Shown piece after piece: positions 8,560-14,328 of a stretch of DNA of 24,295 bases (its first letter is position 1; the number at the start of each line of letters is the position of its first letter). The position numbers and the translations under genes are program-made. Source of the stretch: JAKQHY01 sp034429475 (GTDB lineage: Bacteria; Chloroflexota; Anaerolineae; B4-G1; SLSP01); contig DAOUGD010000119.1 of NCBI GenBank assembly GCA_034429475.1, forward strand, positions 1 through 24,295, in the 5' to 3' direction. The notes under the pieces were generated by a model that saw nothing but the letters and a program-made list of their open reading frames with translations, did no database searches and was not told the origin of the DNA.

Positions 8560-9744
8560 ATGATGGCTTTGGAAGGACTCCGTATCCTGGATTTGTCCCG
8601 CGTGTTGGCCGGGCCGTATGCGACGATGATTCTGGCCGACCTGGGGGCCGACGTGATCAAAATCGAGATGCCCGGCACGGGCGACGATTCGCGCAACTTC
8701 GGCCCGTATTTGCACGGCGAGAGCGCATACTTTATGAGTCTCAACCGCAACAAGCGCAGCGTGACGCTGAATCTCAAGTCGCCGCGCGGGAAGCAGATCA
8801 TCCGCGAGCTGGCGGCGCAGGTGGATGTAGTGATCGAGAACTTCCGCCCCGGCACGTTGGAGAAGCTGGGGCTGGGCTACGAGACGCTGCGCGAGATCAA
8901 TCCGCGCCTGATCTACGCGGCCATTTCAGGGTTTGGGCGCACGGGGCCGTACAGCCAGCGCCCCGCTTACGACGGGGTGGTGCAGGCGATGGGCGGCGTG
9001 ATGAGCATCACCGGGCCGGAGGACGGCACGCCCACGCGGGTTGGCACCTCCATTGGCGACATCATCGCGGGCATCTTCATGGCTACCGGAGTTTTGAGCG
9101 CGTTGGCGGCGCGCGAGCGCACCGGGCAGGGGCAGTTGGTGGACGTGGCAATGCTCGATTGTCAGGTCGCCATTCTGGAGAACGCCATCGCCCGGTACGG
9201 CGTCACCGGCGAAATCCCGCGTCCCATCGGCAGCCGCCATCCTTCCGTGGTCCCTCTTGAGCCGTTTGAGACGCAGGACGGGGAATTGATGGTCGCGGTG
9301 GGCAACGACACCGTCTGGCTGCGGCTCTGCGAAGCGTTGGAGCGTCCCGACCTGGGCGCGGATCCACGCTTCACGACCAATCCGTCACGCCTGGCCCACT
9401 ATGCCGAGCTACGCCCGCTCCTGGCCGAGATCTTCGTGACCCGCACCAATGCGGATTGGCAGGCGCGGCTCGACGCGGTGGGGGTGCCCGCCAGTCCCAT
9501 CAACAACGTACCCCAGGTGATGGAACACCCGCAGGTGTTGGCGCGGGAGATGCTGGTCAAGGTTCTCCACCCGGTGGCCGGGGAGCTGACCATGGCCGGC
9601 ATCCCGATCAAACTCAGCGAGACGCCCGGCGCCATGCGTATGCCCGCCCCCACCCTGGGCCAGCACACCGAAGAGGTGCTGCGCGACTTGCTCGGCTACA
9701 CACCGGAGCAGATCGCGGAACTGCGCGCTGAGGGGGCGATCTGA
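8560..9744 (+). CDS. CaiB/BaiF family (type III) CoA-transferase
   Basis: The protein is 394 residues. AAGGAG (8547-8552) lies seven bases before ATG 8560; ATG 8554 is too close, and ATG 8530 would place the ribosome site inside the gene. The N-terminus (LEGLRILDLSRVLAGPYA), the ADLGADVIKIE motif, the VIENFRPG segment and GFGRTGPY are all classic for type III CoA-transferases. D167 in TSIGD aligns by eye with the catalytic Asp169 of formyl-CoA transferase. Such enzymes move CoA between a donor thioester and a carboxylic acid. In this cluster it would activate the acid released by the upstream hydrolytic steps (malonate in the model proposed). Acyl specificity cannot be read from the sequence. 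Confidence 0.9.
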   Translation: MMALEGLRILDLSRVLAGPYATMILADLGADVIKIEMPGTGDDSRNFGPYLHGESAYFMSLNRNKRSVTLNLKSPRGKQIIRELAAQVDVVIENFRPGTLEKLGLGYETLREINPRLIYAAISGFGRTGPYSQRPAYDGVVQAMGGVMSITGPEDGTPTRVGTSIGDIIAGIFMATGVLSALAARERTGQGQLVDVAMLDCQVAILENAIARYGVTGEIPRPIGSRHPSVVPLEPFETQDGELMVAVGNDTVWLRLCEALERPDLGADPRFTTNPSRLAHYAELRPLLAEIFVTRTNADWQARLDAVGVPASPINNVPQVMEHPQVLAREMLVKVLHPVAGELTMAGIPIKLSETPGAMRMPAPTLGQHTEEVLRDLLGYTPEQIAELRAEGAI

Positions 9745-9753
9745 GGGGCGAGT

Positions 9754-9891
9754 GAGGAGTTAGGAGTTAGGAGTTAGGAGTGGCGGAGCAGCGGAGCAGC
9801 GGGGCAGCGGGGCAGCGGATCGGCGGATCAGCGGATCACCCCCTCCCCCCTCTCCCCCTCCCCGTCTACCGTCTACCGTCTACCGTCTACC
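9754..9891 (+). repeat. Composite repeat block: taggagt x4, gcggagca octamer x7, CT tract, gtctacc x4
   Basis: Heptamers taggagt (9754-9781, first copy gaggagt) are followed by seven octamers of gcggagca, gcggggca and gcggatca type (9783-9838). A C/T-rich run comes next, then four exact gtctacc units (9864-9891). The block fills the whole gap between the CoA-transferase and amidase genes and ends at the amidase ribosome site. It is open in the amidase frame back to 9780, but those codons are repeat and not a real N-terminus. The same two heptamer families recur in reverse orientation at 22251-22351. Confidence 0.85.
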
Positions 9892-9902
9892 GAGGAGGAA
9901 TT

Positions 9903-10790
9903 ATGCAACCTTTCACAGTCGCCTGCGCGCAGTTTGCGGTGACGCCGCTGGCAGTGCGCGAGAACGTCGAAAAGGCGCTGGCCTGGACGGAGCGGGCGGC
10001 GCGGGAGACCGGCGCGCGCCTGGTGGTGCTGCCGGAGTCGGTGACGACGGGCTTCACGCCGGGCTGCCCGGTCGAAGACCTGTGGGCGCAGGTGGATACG
10101 CTTCCCGGCCCGCTGACGGCGCCGGTCGCGGCGGCGGCGCGCGCGCTTGACCTCTACGTTGTCTTCCCTACCTACGAGCGCGGGCCGACGCCGGACATTG
10201 TCTACAACAGCGCCGCGCTGTTCGGCCCGGAGGGGCTGCTCGGCGTCTACCGCAAGGCGCATCTGTTCCCCACCGAGCGGCGGGCCGGCGGGGGCTGGTC
10301 AACGCCCGGCAACGCGCCGGTCGTGGTGGAGACGCCCCTGGCGACCATCGGCCTGACCATCTGTTACGATGGGGATTTCCCGGAGCTGTACCGCTGCGAG
10401 GCGGTGCGCGGAGCGGAAGTCATCGTCCGCCCTTCTGCGCTGTTACGCAGCTTCGAGATTTGGGAGCTGACGAACAAAGCGCGCGCCTACGACAATCACG
10501 TCTACATCGCCGCCTGCAACGCCATCGGGCCGGACGCCGGTGGGCACTACTACTTCGGCCACAGCATGATCGTCAGCCCCATCGCGCAGACGTTGGCGCT
10601 GGCGCGGGGGACCGAAGACATCATCGCGGCGGAACTTGACCCGGAGCCGCTCAAGCGCATCAGTTACGGCTCCGTCAGCCCGATGGTCTTCGATCACCTG
10701 GAAGATCGCAACCTGGCGGCCTACGGCGATATCCTGACGCCGGCCCGCAGTCGCTTCGAGCCGGCGCGGCGCGTGCCGCCAAAGCAATGA
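9903..10790 (+). CDS. Nitrilase-superfamily carbon-nitrogen hydrolase (amidase)
   Basis: The protein is 295 residues, starting at ATG 9903 behind AGGAGG (9893-9898). The catalytic triad of the nitrilase superfamily is complete: E45 in VVLPES, K118 in VYRKAHLF and C154 in TICYDGDFPE. The family hydrolyses non-peptide C-N bonds in the cytoplasm; relatives include omega-amidase, N-carbamoyl-beta-alanine amidohydrolase and aliphatic amidases. Its place between the CoA-transferase and the nucleobase permease suggests that it releases ammonia from an amide or ureido acid made earlier in the pathway; malonamate is the substrate in the model proposed. Length and motif spacing are normal. A GCGCCC/GGGCGC hairpin (10800-10814) lies just after the stop but has no T-run. 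Confidence 0.9.
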   Translation: MQPFTVACAQFAVTPLAVRENVEKALAWTERAARETGARLVVLPESVTTGFTPGCPVEDLWAQVDTLPGPLTAPVAAAARALDLYVVFPTYERGPTPDIVYNSAALFGPEGLLGVYRKAHLFPTERRAGGGWSTPGNAPVVVETPLATIGLTICYDGDFPELYRCEAVRGAEVIVRPSALLRSFEIWELTNKARAYDNHVYIAACNAIGPDAGGHYYFGHSMIVSPIAQTLALARGTEDIIAAELDPEPLKRISYGSVSPMVFDHLEDRNLAAYGDILTPARSRFEPARRVPPKQ

Positions 10791-10933
10791 GGCTTACAAG
10801 CGCCCTTGGGGCGCGCGTAAAGTTCGAAAACAAGGAGGAACGGGTATTGTAAGATTTTCTTGATTGAAAAGAGGGCGTCAAAAACTTATCCATTTATCAA
10901 TCTAGTTTTACTTTCACGAAAGGAGTATCGCAA

Positions 10934-12316
10934 ATGGCTCAAAAGTCTAAAGGTGCTGCCCCCATCGTCGGCTATATGCCCGAAGATGTGCCTGCGTGGG
11001 GCGCAATGTTGAGTTTGGGGTTCCAGCAAGTGCTGACGATGTTCCCGGCAACGGTGCTGGTCGCCATCCTCACGAAATTTGACGTGGGGGTGACGCTGTT
11101 CACCTCCGGTCTGGGTACGATTATCGCGTTGTTGGTCTCAAGACGCAAAATACCTCTGTACTACGGCTCTTCCTTCAGCTACATCACCGTCATCATCACC
11201 GTGATGTCCAAGTATGTTCCCGATTGCTTCAACTCCAGCGCCGTTTACTGCCCGGATGGTGTAAAACTGGCGCAGGTGGGCATCATGTGCACCGGCCTAC
11301 TCAATATCCTGATCGGGTTGCTGGTCCAGCGTATTGGTAAAGCCCGGCTGGACAAAATCCTGCCGCCGATCATCACCGGCAACGTGGCTATCATCATCGG
11401 CATCGCCCTGGCCGGAACGGCGCTGTCCCAGGCGTCAACCAATTGGGCGGTGGCCTTCATCACCCTGATTTTGACGATTGCGTTCTCGGTCTACTTGCAA
11501 GGCAAGGGATTGATCGGGATGCTGCCGATTCTACTTGGTGCGATCGGCGGGTACATCTTCGCCTTAATTTTTGGGATTGTGGATTTTAGCCCTGTGGTCA
11601 ACGAAACCTGGCTGCGGTTCCCCCATATCACGTTCCCGGCCTTTGGGGATGGGCGCGCGTGGGGCATGGCGATCAGCATCGCGTTAATTGCGATTGCAAC
11701 GATCCCCGAATCTACCGCGCACCTTTACCAGATGAGTCTGTATATAGACCAGCTCGCCAAGGATCTGAAGCGCAAGCCGCTGGAGATCAAAAACCTCATC
11801 GGCCTGAATCTGGTCGCCGATGGATGCAGTGATGCGATCAATGGTCTCTTTGGCGGTTGTGCGGGCACGAACTACGGGGAGAACAACTCGCTGATGGCGA
11901 TCACGCGCAATTATTCGTCGGCAGTGTTGATGGCTGCGGGCGGCATTGCGATAGCTTTGGGCTTCATCGGCAAGCTGGCCGGGCTGGTCAACACGATTCC
12001 CACGGCTGTGACCGGCGGACTTTCGATCTACCTGTTCGGCGTCATCGGCAAGCAGGGTATCGCGCTGCTGCAAAGCGAGAAGGTCAACCTCTTCGATCCC
12101 AAGAACCTCGCCATCGGCGCGACGATCCTGGTGCTGGGCATCGGCGGCAACCTGGGCTTGCCCAACGGCCTGTTCCCCTTCAAAGTCCCGGTCTTCTTCC
12201 CGGATGGCATCCCCGCGATTGTCTTCGCAGCCATCGTCGGCATCCTGCTCAATCTGCTCTTCATCCTCGTCCCGCCCTCCCTCTTCGGCGTCAAAGAACG
12301 CGCGAACATCGAGTAA
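10934..12316 (+). CDS. NCS2-family nucleobase permease (UraA-like, uracil/xanthine type)
   Basis: The protein is 460 residues, starting at ATG 10934 after AAAGGAG. It is highly hydrophobic, with about a dozen or more membrane segments, as expected for NCS2 transporters. The signature around residues 312-325 reads TNYGENNSLMAITR, closely like the TTYGEN...MAIT motif of the E. coli uracil permease UraA, whereas xanthine and urate permeases usually differ in this loop. It probably imports uracil or a related nucleobase with protons across the inner membrane. Position between the amidase and the molybdenum hydroxylase genes supports delivery of the pathway substrate. The 143-base AT-richer gap before it might hold an internal promoter, but I see no convincing boxes. 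The stop is followed within seven bases by the first CACAGAG repeat. Confidence 0.9.
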   Translation: MAQKSKGAAPIVGYMPEDVPAWGAMLSLGFQQVLTMFPATVLVAILTKFDVGVTLFTSGLGTIIALLVSRRKIPLYYGSSFSYITVIITVMSKYVPDCFNSSAVYCPDGVKLAQVGIMCTGLLNILIGLLVQRIGKARLDKILPPIITGNVAIIIGIALAGTALSQASTNWAVAFITLILTIAFSVYLQGKGLIGMLPILLGAIGGYIFALIFGIVDFSPVVNETWLRFPHITFPAFGDGRAWGMAISIALIAIATIPESTAHLYQMSLYIDQLAKDLKRKPLEIKNLIGLNLVADGCSDAINGLFGGCAGTNYGENNSLMAITRNYSSAVLMAAGGIAIALGFIGKLAGLVNTIPTAVTGGLSIYLFGVIGKQGIALLQSEKVNLFDPKNLAIGATILVLGIGGNLGLPNGLFPFKVPVFFPDGIPAIVFAAIVGILLNLLFILVPPSLFGVKERANIE

Positions 12317-12322
12317 TTTTTA

Positions 12323-12387
12323 GCCACAGAGGACACAGAGGGCACAGAGAAAAGAGAAACTCTCTGTGTTCTCTGTGGACTCTGTGA
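12323..12387 (+). repeat. CACAGAG interrupted palindrome, copy 1
   Basis: The left arm (12323-12354) begins GCCACAGAGGACACAGAG, and the right arm (12360-12387) is its imperfect reverse complement, built of CTCTGTG units. The first 32 bases are identical to copy 2 at 12779-12810. It starts just after the permease stop codon. As RNA it would fold into a long hairpin. Confidence 0.85.
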
Positions 12388-12403
12388 CAGAAGGAAAAAA
12401 GCC

Positions 12404-12772
12404 ATGGCAGATGCACTCACTGAAAAGATTATCGGCGCGGCGATTGAGGTACACCGACATCTAGGTGCCGGTCTGTTGGAGTCCATCTACGAAGAGGCTT
12501 TTTGCATTGAGTTTGACTTGCGCGGCATTTCTTATGCGCGTCAGGTTGATGTGGATGTGGTTTACAAAGGCCATGTCCTCAAGGGCCAGCGGATTGATTT
12601 GTTGGTGGAAAACGAGGTGGTGTTGGAACTCAAAGCCGTCACACATCCCAACATGGATTTGATTATGGCGCAAGTGCTTTCCTACCTTTATGCGGCCAAA
12701 ATAAAACGCGGCCTGATCATCAACTTCAATGTTCCGCGCCTGGTAGATGGCGTGAAACGAGTATCTGCTTAA
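12404..12772 (+). CDS. GxxExxY family protein (PD-(D/E)XK nuclease-like)
   Basis: The protein is 122 residues, starting at ATG 12404 behind an AAGGA site. It carries the naming motif G23-L-L-E26-S-I-Y29 and a nuclease-like core: D65 in RIDLLVE, then E75-L-K77 after a hydrophobic strand, matching the PD-(D/E)XK pattern (PDDEXK_3 / TIGR04256). Function in the family is not established. The gene is visibly less GC-rich than its neighbours and interrupts the permease-hydroxylase block. It lies exactly between two copies of a long palindromic repeat, each beginning within a few bases after a stop codon. This arrangement suggests that gene and repeats travel or are maintained together. It is unlikely to take part in the surrounding metabolism. 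Confidence 0.88.
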   Translation: MADALTEKIIGAAIEVHRHLGAGLLESIYEEAFCIEFDLRGISYARQVDVDVVYKGHVLKGQRIDLLVENEVVLELKAVTHPNMDLIMAQVLSYLYAAKIKRGLIINFNVPRLVDGVKRVSA

Positions 12773-12778
12773 CTTTTT

Positions 12779-12845
12779 GCCACAGAGGACACAGAGGGCA
12801 CAGAGAAAAGAAAAAAATCTCTGTGTTCTCTGTGAACTCTGTGGC
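12779..12845 (+). repeat. CACAGAG interrupted palindrome, copy 2
   Basis: The first 32 bases match copy 1 exactly. The spacer is A-rich, and the right arm (12818-12845) differs from copy 1 at few positions. Its ends GCCACAGAG and CTCTGTGGC are perfect inverted repeats. The FAD-subunit ribosome site follows almost at once (AAGGAG near 12851). Confidence 0.85.
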
Positions 12846-12862
12846 CTGAAAAGGAGTGTGGT

Positions 12863-13774
12863 ATGCAACCATTCGATTATTACAAACCGAAAGATTTTGA
12901 CGAAGCCTTCAAAGTATTGACTTTGCCGGACAAGGTCATCTACCCACTGGCCGGGGCGACCGACCTCATCCCGCACACCCGCGACGGCGCGTGGAAACCC
13001 GATGGGGTGGTGGACATCAAAGGGTTGCCCGGCCTGCGCGATCTCACCGTGGAAGGGTTGGAGCCGTGCTGCGGCTGCGCGCCCGGCGAGTGTCTCTACG
13101 TCGGCGCGGCGCTGCGGATGAACGAGATCGCGCGCTCGGAGCTGGTGCGCTCGCATTGGGATCTGCTGGCGCAGGCCGCCGCCGCGATGGGCAACGAGCA
13201 GGTGCGCAACCGCGCGACGCTCGGCGGCAACCTGGGCACGGCCTCCCCCGCCGCCGATTCCGCGCCCGCACTGCTCGTGTTGGAAGCGTCCGTGCTGGTC
13301 AAAGGACCGGAGGGCGACCGTTCGATCCCGGTGGAGAAGTTCTTCGTCGGCCCGAAGCGCAACGCGCTCAAGAAAGGGGAGATCATCGTCGGCATCCTTA
13401 TCCCGAAGCCACCCGTGAACAGTGTGGCCGTTTTCGAGAAGCTCAGCCGCCGCAAGGCCGGCGATCTCTCCGTCGTCAGCGTCGCCGTGCTTGCCTCCCC
13501 TCTCCTCCCAGGAGAGGGGCCGGGGGTGAGGTTAAAATGGCGCGTCGCGTTGGGTGCGGTGGCCCCCACCCCGATCCGCTCCCCGCAAGCCGAGGCAATC
13601 CTCAACGAAGGGCACGACGCCGCCCACATTGACGAAGCCGCCGCCGCTGCCTACGGCTGCGCCCGCCCCATTGACGACGTTCGCGCCAGCGCCGAGTATC
13701 GGCAAGCGATGGTAGTGAACATCACCCGGCGGGCAATCCAACACGTTTTAACGTTGCAGCGTTCAAACGTTTAA
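12863..13774 (+). CDS. Molybdenum hydroxylase, FAD-binding (medium) subunit
   Basis: The protein is 303 residues, starting at ATG 12863 after AAGGAG. It belongs to the CoxM/XdhB-type FAD-binding family. The first FAD motif AGATDL is at residues 30-35, and the second, RNRATLGGNLGTASPAAD, begins at residue 115. The C-terminal CO dehydrogenase flavoprotein domain follows. The subunit passes electrons from the 2Fe-2S clusters to its acceptor. Order FAD, 2Fe-2S, Mo is that of a complete CoxMSL-type hydroxylase. Two oddities are seen. Residues 212-224 (SPLLPGEGPGVRL) are written by a palindromic repeat inserted in frame in a surface-loop position. The last residues (about QRSNV) come from a degenerate heptamer array. 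Substrate depends on the Mo subunit. Confidence 0.92.
   Translation: MQPFDYYKPKDFDEAFKVLTLPDKVIYPLAGATDLIPHTRDGAWKPDGVVDIKGLPGLRDLTVEGLEPCCGCAPGECLYVGAALRMNEIARSELVRSHWDLLAQAAAAMGNEQVRNRATLGGNLGTASPAADSAPALLVLEASVLVKGPEGDRSIPVEKFFVGPKRNALKKGEIIVGILIPKPPVNSVAVFEKLSRRKAGDLSVVSVAVLASPLLPGEGPGVRLKWRVALGAVAPTPIRSPQAEAILNEGHDAAHIDEAAAAAYGCARPIDDVRASAEYRQAMVVNITRRAIQHVLTLQRSNV
13497..13519 (+). repeat. In-frame palindromic repeat inside the FAD-subunit gene
   Basis: CCCCTCTCCT (13497-13506) and AGGAGAGGGG (13510-13519) form a perfect 10-bp stem with a 3-base loop, followed by CCGGGGGTGAGG. The sequence resembles dispersed intergenic palindromes common in environmental bacteria (from memory). It lies inside the coding frame without breaking it. 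Confidence 0.75.
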
Positions 13775-13777
13775 ACG
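13743..13777 (+). repeat. Degenerate heptamer array of acgtttt/aacgttg type
   Basis: About five loosely similar 7-base units at the 3' end of the FAD-subunit gene. They contain self-complementary pieces such as AACGTT and CGTTTAAACG, and they overlap the final codons and the stop. This is weaker than the other arrays. Confidence 0.45.
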
Positions 13778-13791
13778 CGAGAGGAGGAACT

Positions 13792-14259
13792 ATGCACCAT
13801 GAAATTACCTTGACCATCAACGGCGATGCTTACACCATTGCCGTCCAATCCCATCACACCCTGCTCAAAGTGCTGCGCGAGCAACTCGGCATCACCAGCC
13901 CCAAAGTCGGCTGCGAGAACGGCGAGTGCGGCGCGTGTACGATCATTCTGAACGGCCTGGCGGTCAACTCGTGCCAGGTGTTGGCGGTGGAAGCGGATGG
14001 CGCGACCATCGAGACCGTCGAAGGCTTGAGCAAAGATGGCAATCTCCATCCCCTGCAACAAGCCTTCATTGACCACAATGCCGTCCAGTGCGGCTTCTGC
14101 ACGCCGGGAATGTTGATATCCGCCAAGGCCCTGCTCGACCGCATTCCCCATCCCACCGAAGACGAAATCCGCCACGCTATCGTCGGCAACTTGTGCCGGT
14201 GTACGGGCTATACGCGGATTGTGGAGGCAATTCAGGAAGTAGCGAGTGCTGAGGACTGA
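13792..14259 (+). CDS. Molybdenum hydroxylase, 2Fe-2S (small) subunit
   Basis: The protein is 155 residues, starting at ATG 13792 behind GAGGAGGAA, 17 bases after the FAD-subunit gene. Both iron-sulfur clusters are intact. The plant-ferredoxin-type cluster uses C41, C46, C49 and C61 (GCENGECGAC...C). The second, in the helical domain, uses C100, C103, C135 and C137 (QCGFC and LCRC). Length is normal for CoxS-type subunits. It carries electrons from the molybdenum centre to FAD. The final residues (ASAED) and the stop lie in a gaggact heptamer array that forms a 17-bp perfect inverted repeat with sequence after the gene, so the native C-terminus may have been overwritten. Confidence 0.95.
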   Translation: MHHEITLTINGDAYTIAVQSHHTLLKVLREQLGITSPKVGCENGECGACTIILNGLAVNSCQVLAVEADGATIETVEGLSKDGNLHPLQQAFIDHNAVQCGFCTPGMLISAKALLDRIPHPTEDEIRHAIVGNLCRCTGYTRIVEAIQEVASAED

Positions 14260-14296
14260 GGACTGAGTAAAACGGCAAACTCAGTCCTCAGCACTC
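14244..14296 (+). repeat. gaggact heptamers forming a 17-bp inverted repeat across a stop codon
   Basis: Units gagtgct, gaggact, gaggact (14244-14264). Bases 14244-14260 are the exact reverse complement of 14280-14296, with a 19-base loop. The left arm includes the TGA of the 2Fe-2S gene. No T-run follows; it may attenuate or stabilise the message between the small and large subunit genes. Confidence 0.85.
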
Positions 14297-14328
14297 AACC
14301 CTCAGTCCTTTACACAAAGGAGTGAACT

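Noticed and set aside
9780..9902. N-terminal extension of the amidase
   Set aside because: The codons are tandem repeats and the family N-terminus begins at ATG 9903 behind AGGAGG.
10791..10933. Promoter or riboswitch before the permease gene
   Set aside because: The gap is AT-richer and has an extra AAGGAGGA, but no -35/-10 pair of good quality and no purine-riboswitch-like fold could be recognised by eye.
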